64,000 nucleotides of DNA from Trichomonas vaginalis G3 (lineage: Eukaryota; Parabasalia; Trichomonadida; Trichomonadidae). Every line of letters starts with the position of its first letter. The first letter of the stretch is position 1. Of this stretch, positions 36,147 through 46,516 are shown one piece after another. Both the position numbers and the translations under genes were made by a program. The notes under the pieces are model-generated. The model was not told the origin of the DNA and made no database searches. It worked only from the letters and a program-made list of their open reading frames with translations. The stretch is taken from assembly GCF_026262505.1 (NCBI RefSeq), contig NC_067203.1:13404392-13468391 (forward strand), given 5' to 3'.

Positions 36147-36545
36147 ATGGTAAATCCAGCTGAACACAAGCCAATCATCCACAAGAAGACAAACAGATTC
36201 CATCGCCCACAGTCCGATCTCTGGAATCGTGTTCCTTCCGCATGGCGCCATCCACGTGGTATCGATTCACGTTTCCGCAGGAAGTATCGTGGCACCCCAC
36301 TCCACCCAAGTGCTGGTTTTGGCTCCGACAAGGAAACAAGATTCATGCTTCCAAACGGCTTTATTCCAGTTATCGTTCGCTCACTCAAAGATCTCGACAT
36401 GTTACTTACAAAGAATACAACACACGGCGCCATGATTTCTGCTCAGGTTGGTGCTAAGCTTCAGCAAGAAATCATCAAGAAAGCACAGGAATTAAACATC
36501 GAAATCCTCAACCAAGCTCGTAAGCATGTTGCTCAGGAGCAATAA
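36147..36545 (+). CDS. RPL32: Ribosomal protein eL32, copy 3 (132 aa)
   Basis: Same protein as copies 1 and 2. Its 3' flank differs after the first 31 bases and shows one substitution there, otherwise the 550-bp arm equals that of copy 2. Which copy is ancestral cannot be told; copy 3 and copy 2 share more flank than copy 1 does with either. Confidence 0.95.
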   Translation: MVNPAEHKPIIHKKTNRFHRPQSDLWNRVPSAWRHPRGIDSRFRRKYRGTPLHPSAGFGSDKETRFMLPNGFIPVIVRSLKDLDMLLTKNTTHGAMISAQVGAKLQQEIIKKAQELNIEILNQARKHVAQEQ

Positions 36546-36576
36546 ATAAAATGCCAATATACCAACTGGATTATTT

Positions 36577-37240
36577 AAAAGGCAGGGTACTATTTATACG
36601 TTAATATATATTTAATTTTTTCTTTTTTCTCAGACGTTTAAATGTATCAATATCTCCTTGTGGTATATATCTCAACTCATTTCATTTAATACTAATTCTC
36701 TTCATATGAAATTTTTTAATATTTTTTAAACCTAATTTCTTTTACTTCAATTTCATACAATAAATATCTTAGTTTAGCTTATTTTAATTAGTTATTTTAA
36801 TCAAAACCATGATAAAAGTTCTAATCAAATTAATTTAAAATCAAACTTAAAGTGTAGATTTAGAACTGTATTCAAGACATCATTGTTATTAGCCTTCCTT
36901 ATAAATCTCCTCATTTTGCAATTTTGTATGAAGTGCGGATGAACAATCACATTCACATCAATTTAAGGGTGCATATAACTATATCCTAACTATTAAAATA
37001 TAATCACAGCTATAGTAATTCTAGGAACTTCGCATTAGGTAATAGACATAAAAAACATCTTACAATTCTATCCTATATGCCTTAATTCAAGGATTCATGT
37101 TCATAACACTTAAAATTCATCTTTGTTTGATAGTATTTTAATCATTCATAGAGAAGGGAAGTGTAAATCAGTTATATAATGCTAAGAAAAAAAAGATAGA
37201 ATAAATAAAAGTAAATTTACAATAACTTTTTATATAAATT
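36577..37240. other. Gene-free spacer
   Basis: AT-rich, no gene or repeat recognised. Confidence 0.55.
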
Positions 37241-40200
37241 TTATGGACTATCAAGAGCTTGAGATACTGAGGAGTTATTAAGCACCTTTGCGTAATCCTG
37301 AGGTGATCTTCCGTCTGCATCTTTAACGTCCTTTCTTGCACCAGCTCTCATTAACTGTTTAACGGACTGCACAAATCCTTTCTCAACTGCAATGTGAAGA
37401 GGAGTTCTTCCTTTGTTATCCAAAGCGTGAACATTTGCACCGCATTCGATGATGACATTTGCGAATGTATGCAAACTTTCCTCTGCAGCAATATGCAACA
37501 ATGTCTTTTCATCCTTATCTAGCATATCCAATCTAGCTCCATTATCCAAAAGCAGCTTAACAAATGTCGGTTTTCCTGTTCTGCATGCGATCAAAAGTGG
37601 ATAATCTCCATTACTTTTGTTTCTTCTATTTGGATCAGCTCCTGCCATCAGCAACAAAGAAGTAACATCAAACATTGTATCAGTTACAGCTACGCTTAGT
37701 AATGTCCTTCCTTCGAAAGAAATATTTGGATTTATATTGTAATTTGCGAGCATTACATTCAATGTTTCCAAATCATTTCTTTGAACGGCGTTCATCATTA
37801 ATTGTTTGACGTTTGTAGCTTTATCCTTGAACATCAAAGGAACTTTGTTGTTTGTTATAGATAACAAGTCCATTTTCATTCTCTTTATCTCATTCGGCGG
37901 GCTTCTTCTCGCGATATCTCTTCTCTTTTGGATATCGTTAGAAAACATGTCCAAAATGTCAGATTGTCTCTTTCCTGGATATTGTTTGAGCATTTCATCC
38001 AATATCTCTCTGTAATCGAAGACATAACTGTAAGCAAATGGCGTCAAATCCATTTTGTCAAGAGTATCCATGCACTTGTGGCTGCAAAGGAATTTAACAA
38101 TGTCTAAACGATTCTTTGCAACAGCCATTGTCAAAAGATTTCTGCCCCAGAATGGAATATTCAAAGAAATTTGTGATTTGCAAATTTCATTCGCGTATTC
38201 GAAATCTCCGGCCAATAAGACATGTCTTAATGCCAAAAATCCATTTTCAGGTAAGAATTTGAATCCAATTTGCACAAACAATGATAAGCATTGATGTGAT
38301 TTCAAAGCTGCTGCAAGAACAAAAGGAGTTTCTCCTTCGAAATTCCTCAAATTCGGATCAGCACCCATTTGCAACAAAACTTGAACACAAATAACATTAT
38401 CACGGCGAACGGCGACATGCATAGGAGTATCTCCTTTTGCGTTCTTTACATTCCATGCTTCCTTTTTGTTGTGGAATAATTGCAATATCTGGTGATGATT
38501 GTGTTTTGCGGCTAAATGAATTGTACAATTTCTATCGTCATCAGAAAAATTCGGTGGCAAAGAATCAATCAAATACTTAACAATTTCGTAATTTCCGTAT
38601 TTGCAAGCAGCGTGCATAGGAGTTCTTCCTTTGTAGTCACTCTGGAATATATTAGCTTTCGCACTCAATAATTTGATCATGAATGCCGTAGATCCGTTCT
38701 TTGCTGCATAATAAGCAGGAGTACGACCATAAATATCAGCGAAATTCACAGGTGGCGGCGGATTTTCACTCAAAAGGGCCAAAGCAACGTAATAATGGCC
38801 ATTCATGCAAGCAACATGCAAAGGTGTCATTAAGTTGGAGTCATAGATATTATAAGATGCTCCAGCGTTAATAAGATACATCGCGCACATTGGATTTTGC
38901 GAATATAATGAACAAATCAAAGGAGTTTGTAACAAATTATTTGTTACGTTCAATTCGCAACCATTTTCAACAAGAACTTGTGCTAATTGCATGTTACCCA
39001 TTCTAGCGGCAATGTGTAATGCTGTATCACCATTATTATTCTTGTCATCTTTTTTACATAAAGTGTCACCTTTTTTCAAAATATATTCAACCAAAACTGG
39101 CAAATTTAATTTTGTACAAATGTGCAAAATTGTGTCTCCATCGTGTGACGAATACTTTGGACAATAGTTGAATACATCACAGCACAACTGACAGATCTTC
39201 TGTGTTGGTGGTCTTGGCTCTGTTGTTGTGTATCTAAACAAAAACATTTGTTGAGCAAAATGATCTTCAATAGAATTAATATAATTCATCAACAAAAGAT
39301 GTAAATAACTTATATCGTTATCCAAGAAATCATTCGATGATCCCAATTTCATTAAGATCTCACACAATATCAAGTTTCCATCTAAAATTGCTATCAAAAT
39401 TGGTGTCAAACCGTCGAAATCAACTTCATTTAATGATTGACCTTCTTGTATTGCGTATTCAATGAACTGAGAGACATATGATTTCTCTTCATCAGTTGCG
39501 TTGTTCAAGTAGTATTTCAGCCGCTTGTTTTTACACATTTTGTGTAAAATAGTGGGGAAATCAGCTGAATTTGAATTGCAACAAACACAACTTTTTGTTA
39601 ATACAGAAATGTTGTCAAATCTACATGATTCCAATGCATAATCCAATGGTCTGTATCCTTGTGAATCCTCTTGGTCAATGTCGAAACCTTTGCGAACTAA
39701 TCGCTCAAAGATTTCTTTCGTTGCGTATTTCGCGGCAATGTGTAACAATCCTGTGTTTCCAAATGTCAAAGAATTGAATTTGACATTGGATGTTTTGTTA
39801 CTATCGTCCTGCAAAAAGAAATCAATCATTTGGGAACAGACTTGGTTCTTAGCAGGGCTTTTCATGTGGATTTCGGATACTTGGCTAGAAGTGAACTTAG
39901 AACAGATCAAATAGAAGAAAAGTGCTGGTAAATCCCATGAAGTAACTGCTTGTAAAACGTGTTTCGGAGTTATCTCTGGTTTCTGGGTTAAAAGAACTAA
40001 TGCGGCTCCGAAATTTCTCTCAAAAATCGGAACATCGAATAAATAAACTAAATCGCGAAATGCGATGTCTTCGTTGTTTTCGTATGTCAAAAGTGCTGAA
40101 TCTCTAGATGCAGCAGCCATCATCAAGGGTGTCCTTTCGCCAGGAACATCTGTTTGACTGACTCCGTTGCTTAGTAATGTCATTAACATGGCAGATGTCT

Positions 40201-41349
40201 TGGCTCGTGCGAAAACGGTTATTAACGGTTGTTTTCCATCGTAAAGTGGTGGGAAACCGTTTTCGAGGAGGATTTTGAGGGCCACTGTGTTACTTTCCTG
40301 GATGATCTTGATGAGAGGAGAGATGTTCGTGGCTGGGTCGCGCTCATCAGGATTGATTCCGCATTTGACCGCGAATTTGAACAGGGCGGGGTTGAATGGC
40401 TTGCGGAGGGCAAACATTCCGAAGGATTCGCGACCTTCGAATACTTTTGTCCAGTCATATTTGGTTTTAAGGAACATTATTCTTTGTATTGGGACTTTCG
40501 TGCATAGAAATGCAATATCGGAGAAGTCAAACTCAGATCCGATACTAAGTAAGTAGATAGCGCAGTCTAAATGGCCGTTTTCCAAGCAAATTTTTAGTAA
40601 ATTCTTTCCTTGGACGTTTTTAATGCGTATATCGACAGGATTTACTAAAAATTGTAGGAGCTCGATAGATCCGTGTGTGGCCGCGTAGAATAATGGATTG
40701 TCGCCTGGAAATATGATGGAAAAGATATGTTGGAATGAAGTAAATGAATTGATACGTAGCATGTATTGAAGTATATCTAGATTTCCGGGGAATTTCATTT
40801 CAACGAGGCTTTTTCCGAATTTCTGTAAAAACATTGAAATAATATTTGGATTATTTCCTTCAATTGCATTGTGAAATGGCGTTTTTTGCTCATTGTTTAT
40901 ATAGAGCTTAATAGAATCAAATGAAAATAATTGTGCAATTGATTCTTCTTTTTTCTCTGTTACAAGAAAATGAAGAAGAGTATTTCCTTCGATATCTTGC
41001 ATGTTTATATCTGATCCATGTTCTAAAAGTACATTAACTATTTCTTTCTTAAAATTTTTAAATGCGAAATGTATAGCGGAACGTCCTCTATAAATAAATG
41101 AAGAATATCATCTTTCAGATTAACAGGTGCACCATTTTCAATCAAGTAATCAAACGCTTGTTGGTTTCCATAGTAAACAGCAACCGAAAGAATTGACGGA
41201 TTTTCCCTTAAGACTAAGGGAATCGAAGAGTCAGTAAGCTGAAGTCTGCTATCAATAGGAATATTTTCTGATGGCACAAGTTTCCGAAGTACTTCGAATT
41301 TGTTCTCGAACTGTATTGCAACAGTTACTTCAAGCGCTGCTGATGCCAT
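37241..41349 (-). CDS. Very large ankyrin-repeat protein (about 1,370 aa), one frame break
   Basis: From residue 120 to the end the protein is almost entirely ankyrin repeats, on the order of thirty, some degenerate (N-terminal third) and some canonical: KNNNGDTALHIAARMGNMQLAQVLVENGCELNV, KGDTPMHVAVRRDNVICVQVLLQMGADPNLRN and KGRTPLHIAVEKGFVQSVKQLMRAGARKDVKD near the C-terminus. Unlike the small trichomonad ankyrin family, repeats are diverse, like those of large scaffold proteins. No membrane segment or enzyme domain seen. The start is set at MASAALEVTVAIQFE (41,349), preceded by TCATATCACATGTCAG. The frame changes near 41,085-41,100, between VNLKDD and GRSAIHFAFKNF; about 20 extra bases sit exactly at the repeat loop. 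Either a small insertion, a tiny intron or a sequence error. Confidence 0.82.
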
Positions 41350-41694
41350 CTGACATGTGATATGACAAAAATCTTTAGAAATTGATATTTGCAATAGTCT
41401 ATTATTAAAATCATCTACATGTTTGTCGGTATTTTTCGGAAATTAAATCTTTTTCTCCAAAATTAATTCATCCCAAATTTGACTAAGAAATTATGCCATT
41501 CCTTATATTGTAATCAACATAAAAATCAAAGTAAAAATATGCAAATATCAAATTGATCATTAAAACTTAATATTTAAAATCTTATAAGATATTATTTGGG
41601 AAAATGATGACATCATTATTGAAAAATTTGTTATGCATGCCATCATAAATGTAATTCCTAACTGTTAAATGAATTTGGATATATTTCAAAAAAA
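41350..41694. other. Divergent promoter region between ankyrin gene and Get3
   Basis: AT-rich; no coding sequence. The Get3 start is preceded by ATATTTCAAAAAAA. Confidence 0.5.
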
Positions 41695-42573
41695 ATGGCT
41701 GACGAATTACCATTTTTAGACTCTCCAACATATAAGTGGATTTTTGTTGGCGGAAAAGGTGGTGTTGGTAAAACATCAACATCATGCTCAATTGCTGTCG
41801 CTTTAGCCAAAAAGCGCAATAGAGTTTTATTAATTTCTACAGATCCAGCATCAAACATCGGTGATTCTTTCCAGCAGCATTTCACAAGTGAACCAACTCT
41901 TGTCAATGGTTTCACGAATCTTTGGGCTATGGAAGGTCTAAATGAAACACTTGATTCCCAGCTCCAAGAACTCATTTCTTTTCCTGGTATTGATGAGATT
42001 ACAGTTCTTGCATCATTATTCAAATCAGTCGAAAAAGACGATTTTGATGTTGTAATTTTTGATACAGCACCAACTGGACATACTATGAAATTACTTAAAC
42101 TTCCATCAACAGCTGATTCAATACTAAACATTATACCATCTATTTCTTCAATTGCTCCAATGATTATGGGTGGTAATGCAGATTTTGGAAACCAGTTCAA
42201 TAAATTCAAGGTTCTTTTAGATGATGCACAAAAGAGACTGACAAATCCTAAAGAATGCACTTTCGTTTGCGTTTTATTACCTGAATTCCTTCCTCTCTAC
42301 GAAACTGAAAGATTAGTTACATTCTTATTTGAAAATAACATTGAATCACATTGCTTAGTCGTTAACCAAGTTCTTCAGAAAGAAAATGTTGGAAAATGTC
42401 CAATTTGCACAAAAAGATACAATAGCCAACAGAAATACCTCCACGATATTCAGGAATTATATGGTGATGAATTCCGCATTGTTCAAGTACCAATTCAGGA
42501 AGAAGAAGTTAAAGGAATTAACGCTATCAAGCATTTCTCTGAATTTATCTCTCCAATCATATCTCCCCAATAA
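41695..42573 (+). CDS. GET3: Get3/TRC40 (ArsA-type) tail-anchored protein targeting ATPase (292 aa)
   Basis: Deviant Walker A GGKGGVGKTSTS near residue 18, the switch I STDPASNIGDSF, switch II FDTAPTGHTMKLLKLP, and a CPIC motif near residue 237 which, shared between two subunits, would bind the zinc that holds the Get3 dimer. The methionine/leucine-rich client-binding region lies in the middle (LNIIPSISSIAPMIM). Slightly shorter than human or yeast Get3 (about 340-350) but all key motifs are present. The protein captures tail-anchored membrane proteins in the cytosol and delivers them to the ER. Confidence 0.93.
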   Translation: MADELPFLDSPTYKWIFVGGKGGVGKTSTSCSIAVALAKKRNRVLLISTDPASNIGDSFQQHFTSEPTLVNGFTNLWAMEGLNETLDSQLQELISFPGIDEITVLASLFKSVEKDDFDVVIFDTAPTGHTMKLLKLPSTADSILNIIPSISSIAPMIMGGNADFGNQFNKFKVLLDDAQKRLTNPKECTFVCVLLPEFLPLYETERLVTFLFENNIESHCLVVNQVLQKENVGKCPICTKRYNSQQKYLHDIQELYGDEFRIVQVPIQEEEVKGINAIKHFSEFISPIISPQ

Positions 42574-42855
42574 AATATATACTATTGAATAAATATAGAA
42601 TTTTCCCATTCCGGAATTTAGAGATTTTCAAATTATTTTATTTTTATTTGGACGTTATTTCAAAATTACTTAAATTCGTGTAGTGAATTTTAGGTTACCA
42701 ATGAAACAGTGTTGATTTAGTGTTGAAATAATGATAAAAATGAAATAATAAATAAAAATAATCACAATTTAATCAAATTATATAAATTTAATATCATGAA
42801 ACACAAAAGGTTCTTCTATCATATTTATTACCTGTTCAAATAGCATATATTAAGC
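42574..42855. other. Convergent spacer
   Basis: AT-rich 3' flanks; nothing else seen. Confidence 0.5.
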
Positions 42856-43476
42856 TTATTCCTCTTCTTCTGTTTCATCTTCAGTAAGTTGCGGGTCTTC
42901 TATCTTAAATCCGAATAGTCTAAGTTCAATTGGAATTGGTGTATTAATTTTAAGCTTGTTGCTATAAAAATGGAAGAATATCATCAAATAACTTTGACCG
43001 AAAAATGCGCCATCAATACTATCAAGTACATCCTCGGCATTATAAACCTCATGGCAGTTAGGACAATAGATGCATAATCCGCGTTCTTTTGGATGTTCTG
43101 AAGTTCCATAAGGTAAACAATAAGTTCCATGGCAAGATATGAGTGGGCATTTTCCATATTCGCCTTTCTCATACTTTTCGTATAATTCCTTGCATCCTTG
43201 TTGAGTTTGAATGAATCTTCTATGAATTAATCCATAAAGATAATAAGCAGAACGCTCATATTCGGGGCTGCGTTGATCATCTGAAGTGGATGGTTTAATT
43301 CTTCCCTGAACCATATCATAAGCGGCTTTGAAATTATCAATTGCTCGTTCGTTTTTCAATCCAAAGGTATTAAATTGATCTTTAATGTAGTCCTGATCAA
43401 CTCTCACGAAATATCGACCGATTTTTGACTTCAGGAAACGGTCAACCCAGTTTTCAGGCTCTTCCATAAGATGCAT
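42856..43476 (-). CDS. CK2B: Casein kinase 2 regulatory subunit beta (206 aa)
   Basis: Starts with WVDRFLKSKIGRYFVRVDQDYIKDQFNTFGL, the family's N-terminal signature, then AAYDMVQG, the HRRFIQTQQG segment, and the zinc finger CPLISC...CIYCPNC (two CP-x-C pairs about 22 apart) that makes the dimer contact, followed by the SIDGAFFGQSYLMIFF region. Length is standard (about 215). It holds two catalytic subunits in the tetrameric kinase. The acidic C-terminal tail (TEDETEEEE) is typical. The acidic loop near residues 55-64 of the animal protein is not obvious. A second in-frame Met four codons in (MEEPENW) is an equally good start. Confidence 0.93.
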   Translation of the reverse strand: MHLMEEPENWVDRFLKSKIGRYFVRVDQDYIKDQFNTFGLKNERAIDNFKAAYDMVQGRIKPSTSDDQRSPEYERSAYYLYGLIHRRFIQTQQGCKELYEKYEKGEYGKCPLISCHGTYCLPYGTSEHPKERGLCIYCPNCHEVYNAEDVLDSIDGAFFGQSYLMIFFHFYSNKLKINTPIPIELRLFGFKIEDPQLTEDETEEEE

Positions 43477-43516
43477 TATATTTTTTTGATACTGAATTTC
43501 AAATCAAACTTATATA

Positions 43517-43618
43517 TCAGAACAGGCATAATATAAATAATAAAATAATTTGTGAATTTACGGGATTTGGCGATCTTTTTGGAGCGTCAAGATTTGCATG
43601 ATCTTTTGGTGCAGCCAT
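43517..43618 (-). CDS. Possible 33-aa small ORF upstream of CK2 beta
   Basis: Reads MAAPKDHANLDAPKRSPNPVNSQ followed by a hydrophobic end IILLFILCLF, in a patch that is richer in G and C than the surrounding spacer. It ends 40 bases before the CK2 beta start on the same strand. No family recognised; it may be chance, a tail-anchored micropeptide, or a leftover exon. Confidence 0.25.
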   Translation of the reverse strand: MAAPKDHANLDAPKRSPNPVNSQIILLFILCLF

Positions 43619-44030
43619 TCGTGCTATATATAAAATCTCTGTCTTAAAAATATTTATTGTGACGTTGAAAAGTTAATAGAAAAATAATTTTATTTATATA
43701 TATATCCGTTGGCTTTTGGTTTAGGTTATGAAATTCTTTCCAAGAGGTCAAGTTTGAATAATTGCGAGCGCTCATACAATAATGTCTTCATTGATTTATA
43801 AAATTGATAAATCATGGCAAAACATTTAAATAAAGCGGCTATTTTTATAAGGTATCGGAGAACAAACATTAACATTAGCTATATTTCGCAATTATTATTG
43901 TTAGGTCATTGAAAATATTTTAGATTATAGTGGCACTATGAATGAAGACCAAGTATTATTGGTTGTAAATAATACTATTGATATTTGTAACTAAGAAGAT
44001 AATGTGGCAAGTAATGACTGAACTAGAGCA
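43619..44030. other. Spacer
   Basis: AT-rich; no other feature recognised. Confidence 0.5.
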
Positions 44031-44900
44031 TTATGAAAAAGTAATTCTATTTAAGTCCAGCTGTAATTGGTTATTTTCTTGCATTTTGGATGAAATATCT
44101 GCTTCTAAATTCTTAATTCTTTCAATTTGTTTGGGAGTTGCTCCGTTGATAGCATTATAAACTGAATTTCTTAGTGAATCAATTTGGCTTTGCTTAAACT
44201 CAACATCCTTTGAATAAAGTTGGTACCTTTTTCTAATTTCATGTGTTGAGTTAGCTTTTTCATTATACTTTTCTAATATTTGATTTAATTGATAGTTTTT
44301 TGCAGAATAATGACTATCAAATGACTCATTTAGCTTCATAAGCTCATTATTTTCTTCTCTATTGGCTATAATTTGTTTAGAAATGGATTGTATTTGAGTA
44401 TCTAACTGCTTTATCATTTCATCGCCATTTAGTTGGTAATCATTATGAATTTTCTGCTTTTCTTTTTCTTTTATCGTAATATAGTTTAGATTAAACGTTT
44501 GTTCCTCGTGTAAATCATCATACTTCTTATGTAAATCATAATTTTCGCTTTGTAGAATGTATATTTGCTCTTTTAATGCTTTAATTATTGTCTTGTATTC
44601 GTCAATTAAATTATAATTTGATTCTATATTGGGGTCGTCTGCATTTGATAAAAATAACGAATGATAATAACTTGTAAAGTTTGTATAACATTGCTCAACC
44701 GTTTGGCTTTCATTAATTATTTTCATTACATTAATATTATTGGTCAATTTTTCGTTTTCTGTACTAATCTCTTGAATTAAATTCTGAATCTTTGCATCAA
44801 TGAGCTTGTCTTTAAGCCTAAAGTATTTAGCTGAAATAGTATCATCATTTAGTGATTTAATTATGTTTTCTGCAATTACAAGAAGTTTCCGATTTGTCAT
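44031..44900 (-). CDS. Coiled-coil protein of unknown function (289 aa)
   Basis: A helical, Asn/Lys/Glu/Gln-rich protein; heptad-like stretches run from about residue 40 to the end (IKALKEQIYILQSENYDLHKKYDDLHEE, IKNLEADISSKMQENNQLQLDL). The first ATG is MTNRKLL at 44,900. Divergently arranged with another coiled-coil gene, 233 bases apart. Such proteins are common components of the trichomonad cytoskeleton (costa, pelta-axostyle), but nothing here proves that. Confidence 0.72.
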   Translation of the reverse strand: MTNRKLLVIAENIIKSLNDDTISAKYFRLKDKLIDAKIQNLIQEISTENEKLTNNINVMKIINESQTVEQCYTNFTSYYHSLFLSNADDPNIESNYNLIDEYKTIIKALKEQIYILQSENYDLHKKYDDLHEEQTFNLNYITIKEKEKQKIHNDYQLNGDEMIKQLDTQIQSISKQIIANREENNELMKLNESFDSHYSAKNYQLNQILEKYNEKANSTHEIRKRYQLYSKDVEFKQSQIDSLRNSVYNAINGATPKQIERIKNLEADISSKMQENNQLQLDLNRITFS

Positions 44901-45133
44901 CAATTATAAAAATAAAATGTTATCAATTTCTTTGAATATATTCAATAGCTTCAGCATATAGAAATCTTGTAATTTTGTTGATAATGACTAGGAATGCAAG
45001 AGTAAAATAATTTCCAAATGAAATGAATTAGATTTGCCAATTTTTTGATTATATCGACTGGGAATGCTGACTTGAGCTGTAATTTTTAAAATGCAAATTC
45101 TTAGTAAAATTTTTAAACGTGCACAAAATCTTG
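44901..45133. other. Divergent promoter of two coiled-coil genes
   Basis: AT-rich with a TTTTAAACGTGCACA motif at 45,111-45,125 just before the right-hand gene. Confidence 0.5.
45111..45125 (+). promoter_or_regulatory. Motif TTTTAAACGTRCACA (first copy)
   Basis: TTTTAAACGTGCACA ends 8 bases before the ATG at 45,134; the same motif with one change precedes the ATG at 46,517. It may be a core promoter element used in place of Inr. Confidence 0.5.
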
Positions 45134-46285
45134 ATGGCAACAAAAACGTTGCCAAAAGATTTCACAGAGAAGTTATTGATATCTATTCAGGGTGTTAAAA
45201 ATGAAAATATGAAAATCAAAGCAGAAATAGATGATTTAGAATCGAAAAACAGCAATTTGGAAAAGCTTATATTAGATTCTCAACAGAGACTTGCATATTT
45301 AAGATCAAAAGATTCTGATAATAAGTCTCTTTCATCCCAAATTGATGCTTTACACGAACGAATTTCATTTAAAGAAGAAGAAATTGATAAAAATAACGAA
45401 GAATTATACAAATCTCAAGAACTTTTAAGAGAAACAGTAATTAGAATAACATCAAATCGTAAACGAAGGAAAGCATTACAAGAAAAATATGATCAAATTT
45501 CGTTTCGAATTGTACAGTTATCTCAGCAAGCCAAACAGTTTGAGCCAACACTTCAGGATGTTGAGGATTCTAACAAATTACAGAAATATACTGCCGATAA
45601 AGAAGCTCAATATAATGAAGAAATTGAACTTCTTGAAAAGCAAAATATCGAAATAGAACAAAAAATAAAAGACATGGATAATGCTGGTGATACTGACATA
45701 GATATATCGATGAGAGGAGATCTTATCGATGATTTAAATGCCAAAATTGCCGAAAAAGACAGAATTATTGATGATTTAATCAAAGATGAAAAGAGTTTAA
45801 TACAAAAGAATCTAGATATAGAAGCAAAGATGAGTCAAGTTGATGATCTTAAGACTGCACTCTCTAAAAATCTTTCGCAGGCAAAAGAAAAACTAGAAAA
45901 ATACAAGAGTATGTTTGTAGCAAATCATCAAAAATTCTGCACAATTCAGGAAGAGACAGAAGGTTTGGAAGAGAAGCTTGCTTCAGCTAAGTCAGGAATC
46001 ATGATCAAATTACAATCTATTGAAAGTGAAGAAGATGAAAAAAACTTGATGTCAATTCAATCAATGAAAGATCAATGTAATGAAAAACAGCAGGCATTGA
46101 GTGATCAAATAAGTAAACTCAAAAGTGTTGAACAAGAAAACGATCAATTAAGAAGCCAAATTCAACAGTTAGAAGAAAACATCAAGTCAAATGAAGCTAA
46201 GTTTGTTCAAAAGAAGAGTTCTCTTGCTAATGTAATAGAAGTAATTAAATCAAGCCTCAGGGAATTAAAGGAAAAGAATAATTAG
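45134..46285 (+). CDS. Long coiled-coil protein (383 aa)
   Basis: After a short head (MATKTLPKDFTEKLLISIQGVKNENMKIK) nearly the whole protein is predicted coiled coil with regular leucine spacing (LESKNSNLEKLILDSQQRLAYLRSK; LRSQIQQLEENIKSNEAKF). One acidic break lies at DNAGDTDIDISMRGD (about residue 190). Repeated use of QE/EK heptads resembles ciliary or basal-body proteins such as the CCDC group, but no family is certain. An in-frame GTG five codons upstream is not used as start. Confidence 0.75.
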   Translation: MATKTLPKDFTEKLLISIQGVKNENMKIKAEIDDLESKNSNLEKLILDSQQRLAYLRSKDSDNKSLSSQIDALHERISFKEEEIDKNNEELYKSQELLRETVIRITSNRKRRKALQEKYDQISFRIVQLSQQAKQFEPTLQDVEDSNKLQKYTADKEAQYNEEIELLEKQNIEIEQKIKDMDNAGDTDIDISMRGDLIDDLNAKIAEKDRIIDDLIKDEKSLIQKNLDIEAKMSQVDDLKTALSKNLSQAKEKLEKYKSMFVANHQKFCTIQEETEGLEEKLASAKSGIMIKLQSIESEEDEKNLMSIQSMKDQCNEKQQALSDQISKLKSVEQENDQLRSQIQQLEENIKSNEAKFVQKKSSLANVIEVIKSSLRELKEKNN

Positions 46286-46499
46286 TAGCCACTTATTCTA
46301 TCCTACATCACAGGTATATTAATGTTATTTTTTTATATGTTTGTTTATGTTTTTATAAAATATTATCATAAATTAAAAATTATTTGAAATGTAAGGATTT
46401 GCGGGTAGTTTAGCGGATGTTATCTCGCAATTTTGCATTCACTCGGATTGTTGTGCATTTTATTTTATGGGAGAATCGTTATAACATTAAAATAAAATA
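46286..46499. other. Spacer with a short structured patch
   Basis: A GC-richer patch at 46,397-46,460 (GCGGGTAGTTTAGCGGATG...) is seen; it resembles a tRNA 5' half but has no matching T arm. Confidence 0.4.
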
Positions 46500-46514
46500 T
46501 TTTAAACGTACACA
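46500..46514 (+). promoter_or_regulatory. Motif TTTTAAACGTRCACA (second copy)
   Basis: TTTTAAACGTACACA lies 2 bases before the ATG at 46,517 and differs in one position from the copy at 45,111. Confidence 0.5.
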
Positions 46515-46516
46515 TT

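Larger units (their letters stand above)
33229..36576. repeat. Inverted triplication of the eL32 locus
   Basis: Copies run plus, minus, plus. Copy 1 and copy 2 form inverted arms of about 487 bp (33,229-33,715 against 35,121-35,607). Copy 2 and copy 3 form longer arms of 550 bp (35,133-35,682 against 36,027-36,576) with a 344-bp spacer holding the two divergent promoters. Only one or a few differences are visible in the flanks (for example A to G just after the stop of copy 3), so the copies are recent or kept alike by gene conversion. Confidence 0.9.

Noticed and set aside
41070-41106. GT...AG 37-base intron starting GTTAATC in the ankyrin gene
   Set aside because: It would remove the canonical VNLKD part of an ankyrin loop and does not match the trichomonad intron consensus; a shift at the following 20 bases explains the data better.
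46397-46460. Possible tRNA
   Set aside because: A tRNA-like 5' half (GGGTAGTTTAGCGG) is present but there is no TTCRA loop, no acceptor pairing and no B box.
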